A DNA stretch of 40,414 bases from an uncultured Eggerthellaceae bacterium (GCA_910588435.1 CAJUPL010000017.1:1-40414), one strand, 5' to 3'. Shown: positions 1 through 8,459, counted from the stretch's first letter. Program-made: numbers and translations. Notes: generated from the sequence alone by a model not told the origin.

Positions 1-120
1 TCCTAAAGGTAAGTACATAACTTTGATTACCGTACTAGAAACCATTTCCATTACCGCTAGGATTGTAAGCGAATCAAGCTGCAGATGCTAACCGAAGCGA
101 GGCTGGCAGAAGGAGGAGCC

Positions 121-681
121 ATGAAGAAGGATCTGGGAAGCGCGGGCGAGCTGTTCCCGCAGTCAGTGTTCATCGTGGGAAGCTATGACGAGGACGGCGT
201 GCCGAACGCCATGAATGTGGCGTGGGGTGGCGAATGCACGCGCAATGAGATAGCCATCAATATCGGCGATCACAAGACTACGGATAACATCCTTGCGAAG
301 GGCGCCTTCACGGTGGCCCCGGCAGATGCTGCGCACGTGATCGAGGCTGACTACTTCGGCATGGCCACGGGACGCAAGGTGAACAAGGCTGAGGCGTCAG
401 GCATGACGTTCGTTCGCTCTGAGCACGTGGATGCACCGGTGATCGAGGAGTTCCCGCTGACCATGGAATGCGTCGTGAAGGACGTGCAGGACTGGGGTGG
501 CGAGAAGCGCTTCATCGGTGAGATCGTGAATACGCGCGTGGATGAGTCAGTGCTGGATGCGGAAGGCCACGTTGACTTCGATAAGATGCGCCCGATCGTC
601 TACGACTCAACTCGCCGCATCTATCGTGTAGTGGGCGAGGAGGTAGGCGGCGCTTGGAACGCCGGCAAGAAGCTGATGTAG
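121..681 (+). CDS. Flavin reductase family protein (flavoredoxin-like)
   Basis: A 186-residue protein that fits the flavin-reductase-like (split beta-barrel, FMN-binding) family, whose members bind FMN and pass electrons from NAD(P)H or a partner protein. The N-terminal region (GSYDEDGVPNAMNVAWGG, about residues 22-39) and the later FGMATGRKVNKAE segment are typical of this family. The whole protein is essentially this one domain, and there is no signal peptide or membrane segment, so it is cytoplasmic. I chose ATG 121 because a strong ribosome site (gaaggagga) lies just upstream; a longer reading from 85 has no such site. It stands alone with a hairpin after its stop. The physiological substrate cannot be told from sequence. 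Confidence 0.85.
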   Translation: MKKDLGSAGELFPQSVFIVGSYDEDGVPNAMNVAWGGECTRNEIAINIGDHKTTDNILAKGAFTVAPADAAHVIEADYFGMATGRKVNKAEASGMTFVRSEHVDAPVIEEFPLTMECVVKDVQDWGGEKRFIGEIVNTRVDESVLDAEGHVDFDKMRPIVYDSTRRIYRVVGEEVGGAWNAGKKLM

Positions 682-691
682 GTCACACGCG

Positions 692-717
692 GTGAGCAGG
701 GGCTTGTCCCTGCTCAC
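692..717 (+). terminator. Stem-loop after the flavin reductase gene
   Basis: A perfect 10-bp stem (gtgagcaggg pairing with ccctgctcac) closes a 6-nt loop 11 bases after the stop codon. The following tract is only weakly T-rich, so this may be an inefficient intrinsic terminator or a 3'-end stabilising hairpin. Confidence 0.5.
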
Positions 718-777
718 AGCTTGACCCTCTCTACCGTATCATGAGAGGCAGATCGGAACGCTGCGAAGGAGGCCATC

Positions 778-1308
778 ATGCGGGATATCACGCTATTCAT
801 AGCCATGAGCGTGGATGGCTTCATCGCTGATGAGCGTGGAGGCGTGGATTGGCTTTCGGGGCATGATCTTGAAGGGTCCGGATCAGATTCCTATGAGGGG
901 TTCATCGCAGGGATCGATACGGTGGTCATGGGCTGGAGCACCTATTATCAGATCGTCACGGAGCTAGCACCGGGAGAATGGCCCTATGAGGGACTTTCCT
1001 GTTATGTGATCACGCATCGTGATGAGCCCTCGATGCAGGGCGTGCAGTTCACAAGCGAAGATCCGGTTCACTTGGTTCAAAGGCTGAGATGCGAAGAGGG
1101 CAACGGCATCTGGATCTGCGGTGGCGCTTCGGTAGCGCAGCAGCTGATGCGCGCTGACCTGGTGGACTGGTTCCACTTGTCAATGATCCCGACCATCCTA
1201 GGGTCAGGCATTCCCTTGTTCGGTGCAGAAGGATGCAGGCTAGATCTGCGCTTGGTACGAACCCAAGCTTGCAACGGCATCGTTGAGATAGTCTACGAGC
1301 GTCGCTGA
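778..1308 (+). CDS. Dihydrofolate reductase / RibD C-terminal domain protein
   Basis: A 176-residue cytoplasmic protein of the RibD_C/DHFR-like reductase family, which uses NADPH to reduce pterin- or pyrimidine-like substrates. Visible marks are the start ITLFIAMSVDGFIA (residues 4-17), the nucleotide-site segment VVMGWSTY, the glycine-rich ICGGASVAQQLM, and LGSGIPLF near the end. Family members of this size are commonly annotated only as dihydrofolate reductase family protein, and true folate activity is unlikely to be their main role. The ATG at 778 follows gaaggagg at good spacing. The gene is single and followed by a terminator-like hairpin that begins a repeat block. Confidence 0.85.
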   Translation: MRDITLFIAMSVDGFIADERGGVDWLSGHDLEGSGSDSYEGFIAGIDTVVMGWSTYYQIVTELAPGEWPYEGLSCYVITHRDEPSMQGVQFTSEDPVHLVQRLRCEEGNGIWICGGASVAQQLMRADLVDWFHLSMIPTILGSGIPLFGAEGCRLDLRLVRTQACNGIVEIVYERR

Positions 1309-1384
1309 GCTTCGGGGTGGGTGAGGACCTCTTCTGATTTCATGTGGGCGTTCGCATTGCTTGATGTAGCTGCACCCACAATGC

Positions 1385-1935
1385 CTTGATCACCTTGCTG
1401 CCACGATATGGCTTACGGGATATATGCACATGGTGCATATATCCCGCTTCTTTCATAGCGGCCTTTAACGGCGCCGTTCGCTTTGACGCTCACGGCTGCC
1501 GTAGCGGCCTTGGTGGCCTCACGGCCATCGATCCGGGTGAAGCATCTCCTTCCCGAGGACACCCCCTTAAGAGTGGGCGGCTGCATTGCAGCCGCCCCCT
1601 AGGGCACTTCTTCGCCATGCGAAGCGATTTTCGCATGGCTCAGGGCGCAGCTACCTGAAAGCCAGAAGGGCGAGAAGGTAGCGAAATGAGGGTGATAACC
1701 CGAAATGCCCGGATTGATGTTTTGCGCCAGGCAAGGCTGCCTGACCATTTGCTGGCATCCGGGTGTTCTTGCCCTGTCGGGCAAGTTACGCATTGCTGGC
1801 GCAATGCTGCGCTTGCGGTGCAAGCGCCCACAAGGGGGGTGCGCAATGCTGCGTCTCCAGTGGAGACGCCCACAAGAGGAAGAGCAATGCTGCGGCTGCA
1901 ATGGAGACGCCCACAGGTAGGGAGAGACAATGGAA
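1385..1935. repeat. Composite palindromic intergenic repeat, copy 1
   Basis: No gene is supported here. The block begins with a perfect 14-bp terminator hairpin (1416-1446) and a cggcctttaac box. A short hairpin of the tcgctttgacgctc-loop type and gtagcggccttggtggcc follow. Next come a palindrome (1575-1597), then a reverse-oriented copy of the three-hairpin module (about 1690-1845) and stacked GCG-stem hairpins (1809-1827 and 1849-1867). Small open frames across it are products of the palindromes. Its modules recur at 3228, 8885, 14255, 27965, 30718 and 40140. Confidence 0.85.
1416..1453 (+). terminator. Terminator hairpin at the head of repeat copy 1
   Basis: The sequence cgggatatatgcac (1416-1429) pairs perfectly with gtgcatatatcccg (1433-1446) over 14 bp with a 3-nt loop, followed by cttctttcat. 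It lies 108 bases after the reductase stop, in the right direction to end that transcript. The copy at 3249 differs by a compensated base pair. Confidence 0.75.
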
Positions 1936-1972
1936 GTGCCTGCTAATGGGGGCGTCATTCTAGATGCGCTCG

Positions 1973-1978
1973 TATAAT
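1973..1978 (+). promoter_or_regulatory. -10 box of the peroxiredoxin-yaaA promoter
   Basis: A perfect TATAAT lies 32 bases before the peroxiredoxin ATG, which predicts a short leader carrying the aggaggg ribosome site at about 1997. No convincing -35 box stands 16-18 bases upstream. Confidence 0.6.
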
Positions 1979-2010
1979 GCTTGGACTGATCCATACAGGA
2001 GGGAGCCCCC

Positions 2011-2463
2011 ATGCTAGAGGTTGGAACGAAGGCGCCAGATTTCACGTTGCCAGACCAGGACGGTGTTGAGCATTCGCTCTCAGACTACCGCGGCAAGAAG
2101 GTCGTCCTGTACTTCTATCCCAAGGACAACACGGCAGGCTGCACCAAGCAGGCGTGCGGGTTCGCGGAGCTCTACCCGCAGATCCAAGAGAAGGGCGCCG
2201 TCGTGCTGGGCGTGAGCAAAGACTCGGTTGCCTCACACAAGCGCTTTCAGGAGAAGTTCGGGCTTCCCTTCACGCTGCTCTCGGATCCAGACCATGAGGT
2301 CATCGAGGAATACGGCGTGTGGCAGGAGAAGAAGAACTACGGCAAGACGTACATGGGCATCGTGCGCACCACGTATCTCATCGATGAGGACGGGATCATC
2401 ACCTCAGCAAAGGGCAAGGTGAAGGCGGCTGCGAATCCGGAAGACACGCTGGAGCTTCTGTGA
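2011..2463 (+). CDS. bcp: Thioredoxin-dependent peroxiredoxin (BCP/PrxQ type)
   Basis: A 150-residue peroxiredoxin of the AhpC/TSA superfamily that reduces hydrogen peroxide and organic peroxides with thioredoxin as electron donor, in the cytoplasm. The start VGTKAPDFTLPDQDG, the YFYPKDNTAGCTKQAC motif with peroxidatic Cys44 and resolving Cys49, and the length match the BCP/PrxQ group. A TATAAT box and an aggaggg ribosome site precede ATG 2011. The stop overlaps the GTG start of yaaA by four bases, so the two peroxide-defence genes are probably translated together. Confidence 0.93.
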   Translation: MLEVGTKAPDFTLPDQDGVEHSLSDYRGKKVVLYFYPKDNTAGCTKQACGFAELYPQIQEKGAVVLGVSKDSVASHKRFQEKFGLPFTLLSDPDHEVIEEYGVWQEKKNYGKTYMGIVRTTYLIDEDGIITSAKGKVKAAANPEDTLELL

Positions 2464-3197
2464 AGGTCATCATCTCTCCGGCGAAGAAGATGCGCGCTGA
2501 AGCAGTGATCCCTTGGGAAGACCTACCCGTCTTCATAGACCGAAGCTGCATCCTGCTGGACCGCCTTCACGGGTTGTCATTTGAAGAGTGCAAGGCGCTC
2601 TGGGGGTGCAGCCAGAAGCTGGCTGAGGCCAACTACGAGCGCCTGCAGCATATGGATCTGCGGCGCGATCTGTCTCCGGCGATCATGTCCTACGAGGGGA
2701 TCCAGTATCAGTACATGGGCGCGGGCGTGCTGGATGATGACGCCTACGCTTACTTGCAAGAGCACCTGCGCATATTATCCGGCCTCTACGGCGTGCTGCG
2801 CCCGTTCGATGGTGTGACGCCGTATCGCCTTGAGATGCAGGCGAAGCTTGCCGTTGACGGCGCGCCTGACCTCTACGCGTTCTGGGACGCGTCCATCTAC
2901 GATGCGGTGATGGATGAGGACCGCACGGTGGTGAACCTTGCGTCTGTTGAGTACTCCAAGTGCGTGAGCGCGCACATTCGCGAAGGGGATTCCTTGCTCA
3001 AGGTGGTCTTCGGTGAGCTGGTAGATGGCAAGGTGATGCAGAAGGGGACGCTGGCCAAGATGGCACGGGGCGAGATGGTGCGCTTCATGGCAGAGAACCG
3101 CGTGGAGGATCCGGAGGACCTCAAGGGCTTCACGGGCCTTGGCTACCGGTTCGCCCCAGAGCTCTCCAGCAATCGCGAATACGTCTTCCTGAAGTGA
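2460..3197 (+). CDS. yaaA: Peroxide stress protein YaaA
   Basis: A 245-residue protein of the YaaA (DUF328/UPF0246) family, which in Escherichia coli limits free iron and DNA damage under peroxide stress. The diagnostic start MKVIISPAKKM is present, followed by the family pattern ending in FTGLGYRFAPELSSNREYVFLK split over the last residues. Length is as expected for the family. It begins at GTG 2460, overlapping the peroxiredoxin stop by four bases, which ties it to that gene both in translation and in function. Confidence 0.93.
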   Translation: MKVIISPAKKMRAEAVIPWEDLPVFIDRSCILLDRLHGLSFEECKALWGCSQKLAEANYERLQHMDLRRDLSPAIMSYEGIQYQYMGAGVLDDDAYAYLQEHLRILSGLYGVLRPFDGVTPYRLEMQAKLAVDGAPDLYAFWDASIYDAVMDEDRTVVNLASVEYSKCVSAHIREGDSLLKVVFGELVDGKVMQKGTLAKMARGEMVRFMAENRVEDPEDLKGFTGLGYRFAPELSSNREYVFLK

Positions 3198-3227
3198 CCG
3201 TCTGAGCAGGGGGACTGTTCATGCTCC

Positions 3228-3540
3228 TTGCTGCCAGGATATGGCTTACGGGCTATATGCACATGGTGCATATAGCCCGCTTCTTTTATAGCGGCCTTTA
3301 ACGGCGCCGTTCGCTTTGACGCTCACGGCTGCAGTAGCGGCCTTGGTGGCCCCACGGCCACCCATCCGGGTGAACCATCCCCTTCCTGAGGACACCACTT
3401 CAAGAGTGGGGTCTTTAAGAGTGGGCGGCTGCAATGCAGCCGCCCACAGGTTAGGGGGGGGGTAGCTGCGACAAGCAATGCAAGTGCCCACAGGGTAGGG
3501 GGAAGCAGCCGCCCGTAAGGAGGTGGCAATGCAAGACGTC
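3228..3540. repeat. Composite palindromic intergenic repeat, copy 2
   Basis: No gene is supported in this gap. The first 130 bases repeat copy 1 almost exactly (hairpin, cggcctttaac box, short hairpin, gtagcggccttggtggcc). They lead to a gggtgaacc stretch and a GCG-type palindrome at about 3424-3446. The remainder is degenerate, with short hairpin pieces such as gtgcccacagg. It follows yaaA directly. Confidence 0.85.
3249..3288 (+). terminator. Terminator after yaaA
   Basis: A perfect 14-bp stem, cgggctatatgcac (3249-3262) with gtgcatatagcccg (3266-3279), has a 3-nt loop and is followed by cttctttta. It lies 52 bases after the yaaA stop. Compared with the copy at 1416, an A-T pair in the stem has become C-G on both sides. 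Confidence 0.8.
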
Positions 3541-3589
3541 CTTTGGCGCTATGCGTTACAGTGAGCAGCAGAGAGAGAAGGAGGGCGTC

Positions 3590-4132
3590 ATGTCAAAGAA
3601 GATATTGGTGGTGCACTGCAGTCCGCGCAAAGGCGGGAACTCCAGCATGCTGGCGGATAGCTTCGCCAAAGGAGCGGAAGCTGCGGGTAACCAGGTGACG
3701 CGCATAGATGTTGGCCGAGCGAAGATAGCCGGTTGCATGGCTTGCGAATACTGCTTCAGCCACGATGGCCAGTGCGTTCAGCAGGACGACATGCAGCAGT
3801 TCTATCCGCTGCTTCGCGAATGCGACGTGCTGGTGTGGGCAACACCCATGTACTTCTACAATTTTCCGGCACAGCTGCGCGCATTCCAAGACCGCATGTT
3901 CTGCCAGATCGGCAAGCCGTTCACCATCAAGCAGACGGCGCTCTTGCTCTGCTTTGAGGACAAGGACGAGGGGCGCGCTGAGCCCACCATCAACAGCTAC
4001 AAGGTCTGTGCCGATTACTGCAAGCTAGAAGACCTGGGCGTCGTTTCCGTCAAGGGCGTGTATGAGAAGGGTGCCATCGAAGGCAATCCGGGTCTGCAGC
4101 AAGCCTATGACCTGGGAGCCAGCATCAAATAG
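3590..4132 (+). CDS. Flavodoxin-like NAD(P)H-dependent oxidoreductase
   Basis: A 180-residue FMN-dependent NADPH reductase of the flavodoxin-fold family. The phosphate-binding start HCSPRKGGNSSML (residues 9-21) and the flavin-contacting TPMYFYNFPAQL (85-96) are clear. Cys49, Cys52, Cys55 and Cys62 form the cysteine group seen in many anaerobe members, some of which bind an iron-sulfur cluster. The start at 3590 is preceded by gagaaggaggg; the reading from 3551 lacks a site. After the stop, another frame stays open to about 4232 and reads as plausible coding sequence, so the gene may once have been longer. The electron acceptor is unknown. Confidence 0.85.
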   Translation: MSKKILVVHCSPRKGGNSSMLADSFAKGAEAAGNQVTRIDVGRAKIAGCMACEYCFSHDGQCVQQDDMQQFYPLLRECDVLVWATPMYFYNFPAQLRAFQDRMFCQIGKPFTIKQTALLLCFEDKDEGRAEPTINSYKVCADYCKLEDLGVVSVKGVYEKGAIEGNPGLQQAYDLGASIK

Positions 4133-4261
4133 CTGGCATGAGCGCATCGACATCCCGGAGACTGACGAAGAGGCCGCTTGGCTTGCCTCGCAGGATTTCT
4201 CGAACTCCGTTGATGATGCGTATACAGGGTAGTGGCAAGACGTCGCGTAGCGCAGCTCTTT

Positions 4262-4345
4262 AGAGCTGCCTGATACGTCTCAGAGTAGGCATCCTCCCTT
4301 TTTAAGAGTGGGCGTTTGCATTGCGAACGCAGCCCCCCCACATGT
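4262..4345. repeat. Short hairpin cluster between convergent genes
   Basis: Three adjacent inverted repeats are seen: gcagctctttagagctgc, a GCG-type hairpin (cgtttgcattgcgaacg) related to the composite repeats, and cccacatgtgtggg. They sit between two convergent genes and may end both transcripts. This is a minimal relative of the larger repeat blocks. Confidence 0.6.
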
Positions 4346-4350
4346 GTGGG

Positions 4351-4803
4351 TCAGGCTAGGCGGGTGCGCTTGGTGACGGGGCAGGTGATGTTGCCGCCGC
4401 GCTTCGCATAATGCACCACGAACCCGATGCCCGCTAGCGCAAGAGCGCAGCCAAGCCCGGTGTAGAAGAACGCCACGAACCATCCCGGCACAAGGCCTGC
4501 GGCGCGCAGGCCGATGCCGCCACCCATCATGATGGCCATGATGATGTAGCCCTTCACGTCGAAGAACTTGAGCACGTGCATGCGCTCTTCGCCGTAGCCG
4601 CGGATGCGGTCAGAATGCTTGCCCACCAGCTTGCTGAACATCGTGTGGAACGCAAGGAACACCACGGGGATCCCTAGAGCCAGCATCCACGGGGCGGCGT
4701 CACCCTCCATCGCCGCCATCACGCCAAGGCGCGCGATGTTCACGCCTGCCGCGAACCACACCGCCGCAGCTATCAACAAGAGGTATTTCGCCTTCACCTT
4801 CAT
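4351..4803 (-). CDS. Small four-helix membrane protein, unknown function
   Basis: I do not recognise this 150-residue protein. It has about four hydrophobic segments: residues 5-24, one around AAPWMLALGIPVVFLAFH, one around KGYIIMAIMMGGGIGL, and one around WFVAFFYTGLGCALALAGI. A basic tail (YAKRGGNITCPVTKRTRLA) ends it. I place the start at 4803. A TAGAAT box on the minus strand at 4811-4816 would put the transcript start at or next to this ATG, giving a leaderless message. An alternative ATG at 4812 adds three residues but overlaps that box. It converges with the FMN oxidoreductase. Confidence 0.65.
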   Translation of the reverse strand: MKVKAKYLLLIAAAVWFAAGVNIARLGVMAAMEGDAAPWMLALGIPVVFLAFHTMFSKLVGKHSDRIRGYGEERMHVLKFFDVKGYIIMAIMMGGGIGLRAAGLVPGWFVAFFYTGLGCALALAGIGFVVHYAKRGGNITCPVTKRTRLA

Positions 4804-4810
4804 GGGCGCC

Positions 4811-4816
4811 ATTCTA
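4811..4816 (-). promoter_or_regulatory. -10 box of a possible leaderless promoter
   Basis: On the minus strand TAGAAT lies seven bases before ATG 4803, and there is no purine-rich ribosome site between them. The same spacing is seen at 8447-8452 and 40112-40117. Confidence 0.45.
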
Positions 4817-4913
4817 CTGCAATGCCGTCGCCCGCAACACGCAGTTGACCATTCAGTGACGCAGGCGCATATCAGGTAGAATCCTTTGCTTCATCAGAGG
4901 AAAGCGAGAACGC

Positions 4914-5852
4914 ATGCTCTTGTCCATAGTCAGCCTTGTCATCGTGGTTGCTGTCATCTATTTGGTCATCTGGGCCATAGGCGCTTTCTGGGCATGGCTT
5001 GGGCGTGGCAAGAAGCTGCACGGCGTGGTGGACGACGATCTGGTGTCTGCGGACATCCAGAAGAAGGTCCAGATGATCGAATCCATCCGGGCCGCGCAAA
5101 AGCTAGGCAAGAGCAGAGAAGGCAAGCCCGTTCGCCTGACGCGCCAGCAGATCAAAGAGGTGCAGAAGGCGGAGCGCGAAGTTCGCTCTGAGTACCTGGA
5201 CCATCTGAAGCTTGGGTGGTATCAGATAGTGATGATCTTCTTCATCGGATCCTTCTTGGGCCTCATCCTGGAAGAGGTCTGGATGTTCATCTCGGCCGGT
5301 GTGACGGAGAGCCGCGTTGGCCTTGTGTGGGGCCCGTTCAGCCCGCTCTACGGCGTTGGTGCCGTGCTGCTCACGCTTGTCACGTTCCAGCTTCGGCGCG
5401 TGCACGCACCGGGCTGGGCGGTCTTTCTGGTCTCCATGCTAGTGGGTGGCCTGCTTGAGCAGCTCACAGGCTGGGGCATGGAGACGTTCATGGGCGCCGT
5501 GTCCTGGGATTACATCGCCGGTGGTGTGCCGGGCGCCATCACGAAATGGGTTGCCATCCCGTTCCTCTTCTTCTGGGGCGCGCTAGGATATATCTGGTAC
5601 CGCGCCATCATGCCGGAGCTGCTCTACGGCCTAGGCCGCCCAACCACCAAGCGCAAAGCCGTCTTCATCACGCTGCTCTCCATCTATCTGATCGCGGACA
5701 TCTTCATGACCATCATGTGCTTCGACCGCCGCGCTGAGCGGGACGCGGGCATCCCGCCTGCGAATGCGTTCGAAGAGTGGGTGGATGAGAACTTCAACAA
5801 CGCCTTCATGTCCGAGCGCTTCCAGAACATGGTGATCGGCGGCGGCGCCTGA
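4914..5852 (+). CDS. Putative type IV ABC-transporter-like membrane protein (CmpB family)
   Basis: A 312-residue membrane protein whose second half matches the PF06541 (putative ABC-transporter type IV) family. Key pieces are GSFLGLILEEVWMF, GLVWGPFSPLYGVGAV, LLEQLTGWGMETF and SWDYIAGGVPG. An N-terminal helix (residues 1-25) is followed by a charged cytoplasmic stretch of about 80 residues, then about five more helices and a C-terminal soluble tail. No ATPase gene is adjacent, so transport is unproven and the family name should be taken loosely. ATG 4914 follows a gaggaaagcgag stretch. It converges with the acyltransferase eight bases later. Confidence 0.7.
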   Translation: MLLSIVSLVIVVAVIYLVIWAIGAFWAWLGRGKKLHGVVDDDLVSADIQKKVQMIESIRAAQKLGKSREGKPVRLTRQQIKEVQKAEREVRSEYLDHLKLGWYQIVMIFFIGSFLGLILEEVWMFISAGVTESRVGLVWGPFSPLYGVGAVLLTLVTFQLRRVHAPGWAVFLVSMLVGGLLEQLTGWGMETFMGAVSWDYIAGGVPGAITKWVAIPFLFFWGALGYIWYRAIMPELLYGLGRPTTKRKAVFITLLSIYLIADIFMTIMCFDRRAERDAGIPPANAFEEWVDENFNNAFMSERFQNMVIGGGA

Positions 5853-5860
5853 GGACCCCG

Positions 5861-6892
5861 CTAGACCAGATAGCGGCCAACGAATGGGATCTGCTTGAGC
5901 ATCCAAGCTATCAGGTAGGAGAGGGCGGTCACGATCACGGTGAGCAGCGGCACTCCCACAAGCGGCCCGAACATGAGCCCGCTCAATCCAGCAGCCATGA
6001 GCGTCTTCAGCACGATGATGTGGATCAGGTACGTCCCAAGCGTGCAGGGTGCAAGCGCAGCGATGCCCTTCGTAAGATCACTACCATCCTTCATGCGCGC
6101 AAAGCCGTGCTTGGCCAGCAAGAAGACAGCAGCGCTTGAGAAGATCACGAAGCATGTGCTGGCAATGTAGGCGTTGTTCGCAGACCCCGCGGCCTGCGAG
6201 GACAGCATGGAACCGGCGGTCTGACAGATGATGCTCCACACGCCCAGCCCGTAGGTCACGTAGCGCACGCCCTTCGTGATGTCATTGGTTGCTAGATAGC
6301 TCCCCAGCACGAAGAAGAACGGATACCCCATCGGCATCTGGAGCATGAACAGATCCAGGAACTCCTCTACCGTGTCAGGGGCGTTCGCAAGGGTGAGGGC
6401 GGGCACGGCGATGTTCAGCACCAGGCCAAGGCCCAGGAAGTAGCGCGTTGCAGCTGCGTCGCGCGTGATGCAGCGCAGCACGGGTGCCAGGATGTAGAGC
6501 CCGATCAGCATGAACATGAACCACAGATGTTGCGGCCCGAAGACGGCGCTCTTTGCGAACGCGGCCAGGGAGGCAGGGGAGAGGTCTGCGGGCGTGTTGT
6601 ACAGCAGCGCGTAGACGATCCCCCAGAACAGCGTGATGACGGCCACGTGCGGGATGTTGTGCGTCCATAGCTTGCGGATGGGCTGCGGCCTTCCCGGGTC
6701 CAAGAACAGCGCGCCGCTGATCATCACGAACACGGGCACGCCCCATCTGGGCAGGCAGTCGTACGCGTTGACGATCACCCAGTCAGGGCTTGCGACGTCC
6801 AGGTTGTACCAGTATGAGCCTGCAACATGCAGCAGCACGATGGCGAAGATGGATATGATCCTCAGCGCATCAAGATACGGGATCCGCTTCAA
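5861..6892 (-). CDS. Acyltransferase family 3 membrane protein
   Basis: A 343-residue integral membrane protein of the acyltransferase-3 (OafA/WecH-like) family, which moves acetyl or related groups onto cell-surface sugars or peptides. The start PYLDALRIISIFAIVLLHVAGS contains the conserved histidine, and GVPVFVMISGALFL is the second family signature. About ten hydrophobic segments follow, and LGTYLIHIIVLK near the C-terminus is also typical. Translation appears to start at TTG 6892, four bases after gaggagg. It is transcribed alone and converges with the CmpB-like gene. The substrate is unknown. Confidence 0.85.
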   Translation of the reverse strand: MKRIPYLDALRIISIFAIVLLHVAGSYWYNLDVASPDWVIVNAYDCLPRWGVPVFVMISGALFLDPGRPQPIRKLWTHNIPHVAVITLFWGIVYALLYNTPADLSPASLAAFAKSAVFGPQHLWFMFMLIGLYILAPVLRCITRDAAATRYFLGLGLVLNIAVPALTLANAPDTVEEFLDLFMLQMPMGYPFFFVLGSYLATNDITKGVRYVTYGLGVWSIICQTAGSMLSSQAAGSANNAYIASTCFVIFSSAAVFLLAKHGFARMKDGSDLTKGIAALAPCTLGTYLIHIIVLKTLMAAGLSGLMFGPLVGVPLLTVIVTALSYLIAWMLKQIPFVGRYLV

Positions 6893-6951
6893 GCATCCTC
6901 CTCTTTGGCGGTGTTTCCCCTATTGTTGCACCATTATCGCGCCAAATGCGC

Positions 6952-7641
6952 CTATAGGATCATGTCAAGGCCTTGCTGCAGGGATTCCTCGGGGAGAGCG
7001 CCGGAGCCCATGATGACCACGTAGCCCTGCTCGTCAAGGAAGAACGTCTGCGGGATGGATGAGATCCCGTAGAGCTGCGCGGCCATGCCGGAGGTGTCGA
7101 ACAGGACCGGGAACGTGTAGCCATTCTCAGCAAGGAACGCCTTTGCGCGATCTTCGGTTTCGCCGTTGAATCCAGGGATGTTCACCATCACGAAGTTGAC
7201 CTGATCCCCCAGCTCCTCATAGGCAGCCTGGAACCCGGGCATCTCGCTCTTGCAGGGGCCGCACGTGCTGGCCCAGAAGTTGAGCACCACGGGCTTGCCT
7301 TCGAATGATGACAGGCTCACCTCTTCGCCCTCCGCGTTCACGGCGGTGAAGTCAGGCGCCTTCACGTCCTCTTCCTCTTGCTGCGTGGAGGACGTTGTCT
7401 CCTCGCGCAGGTTGGAGGTTGAGGCCTCCGGAGCCAGCGCGTTGTATGCAAAGGTTGACGCCACGATCACAACGGCCAGGACCACCAAGCCTATGATCAA
7501 TGACTTCTTGTTGTCAGCCGTGTTCGTGCCGGACGCGTTCACGCTCTTTGCGCCCGTTGCGCCCTTCGTGCTGGCCGCGTTCGCGCCCTTTGAACTGCTA
7601 ACGCTCTTTGCGTTGCCTTTTTTGTTCGCGTTCTTCGTCAT
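6952..7641 (-). CDS. TlpA/ResA-like membrane-anchored thioredoxin
   Basis: A 229-residue thiol-disulfide oxidoreductase acting outside the membrane. A Lys/Ala/Ser/Thr-rich cytoplasmic stretch of about 45 residues leads into one helix (about 48-67). A redoxin domain follows with active site WASTCGPCKSEMPGF (Cys127, Cys130) and the cis-proline region SSIPQTFFLD. I prefer ATG 7641 because the ribosome site aaagga, inside the upstream stop region, is eight bases away; ATG 7650 is too close to it. The gene directly follows ccdA, which delivers reducing power across the membrane, so the pair likely reduces exported disulfides. Confidence 0.9.
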   Translation of the reverse strand: MTKNANKKGNAKSVSSSKGANAASTKGATGAKSVNASGTNTADNKKSLIIGLVVLAVVIVASTFAYNALAPEASTSNLREETTSSTQQEEEDVKAPDFTAVNAEGEEVSLSSFEGKPVVLNFWASTCGPCKSEMPGFQAAYEELGDQVNFVMVNIPGFNGETEDRAKAFLAENGYTFPVLFDTSGMAAQLYGISSIPQTFFLDEQGYVVIMGSGALPEESLQQGLDMIL

Positions 7642-7653
7642 GTTCGCCATCCT

Positions 7654-8316
7654 TTAGCTGAGGAATGTGAGCAGGTTGCCCAAGAGCCCGGTTGCCATGA
7701 GGATGCCGATGGCTATCAAGAGCCACCCGCATACCTTCGTTATCACGTCATAATGCCGCTTGATGGCGCCGAACGCGCCTTTCAGCTTGTCGATCAGAAG
7801 CGCGCTGGCCACGAACGGGATGCCGAGGCCAGCGGAGTAGCTAAGCAGCATCAGGACGCCGATCAGCGTGGAGCCTTGCTGCGATGCCAGCATCAGCGCT
7901 GATCCCAGGAACGCGCCTACGCACGGCGTCCAGCCTATAGAGAAGACGATGCCGAACAGGAGCGCCGAGGGGAACCCCAGCTGCCGGTCAGTCAGGGAGG
8001 TTTGCGGACCTTTGAGGAAGCTCAGCTTGATGATGCCTAAGAAGTACAGGCCGAAGAGGATCACAACGCCGCCGCAGATGATGTTCAGCGCCACGCGATA
8101 TTGCACGAGGAATGACCCGATCGTGCCCGCAAGCGCACCCATGCACACGAAGACGATGGTGAATCCAAGCACGAACCCCAGCGAGTTCTTGAGCACGGTG
8201 GATGTGCGCACTTCCTCGCCCGCGGCGAAGTATGTCACGTAGATGGGGATCATGGGCAGCAGACATGGAGACACGAACGTGATCACGCCCTCAAGGAATG
8301 AGACCAGGAACTCCAA
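7654..8316 (-). CDS. ccdA: CcdA-type thiol-disulfide transmembrane transporter
   Basis: A 220-residue protein with six hydrophobic helices of the CcdA/DsbD family, which passes electrons from cytoplasmic thioredoxin to extracytoplasmic partners. The two redox cysteines are in FVSPCLLPM (Cys18) and GWTPCVGAF (Cys132), each next to the expected prolines. I chose TTG 8316, which follows gagagg at good spacing and begins MEFLVSFLEG. A reading from 8409 adds 31 Arg/Ala-rich residues that look non-coding. It is followed by the TlpA-like gene with almost no gap, which makes a two-gene thiol-redox operon. No cytochrome c synthesis genes are nearby. Confidence 0.92.
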   Translation of the reverse strand: MEFLVSFLEGVITFVSPCLLPMIPIYVTYFAAGEEVRTSTVLKNSLGFVLGFTIVFVCMGALAGTIGSFLVQYRVALNIICGGVVILFGLYFLGIIKLSFLKGPQTSLTDRQLGFPSALLFGIVFSIGWTPCVGAFLGSALMLASQQGSTLIGVLMLLSYSAGLGIPFVASALLIDKLKGAFGAIKRHYDVITKVCGWLLIAIGILMATGLLGNLLTFLS

Positions 8317-8446
8317 GTGCCGCCTCTCGCTTTCTGGACGTGCGGCGCGTGCCGCACGCGTTCGCTTGCCTGCTGTTCGCTCTTTGAATGGTAGCGAACG
8401 GGGCCGCACGGAGGCGCCAACCCGCGCGAATGTTTCGGGGATGTGT

Positions 8447-8452
8447 TCTAAT
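8447..8452 (+). promoter_or_regulatory. -10 box of a possible leaderless promoter
   Basis: TCTAAT lies exactly seven bases before ATG 8460 of the MGMT-like gene. Transcription would begin at the start codon. Confidence 0.4.
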
Positions 8453-8459
8453 GCATGCC

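Noticed and set aside
1..120. A gene in the first 120 bases
   Set aside because: No frame with coding character is seen; the segment holds only possible promoter boxes without proper spacing.
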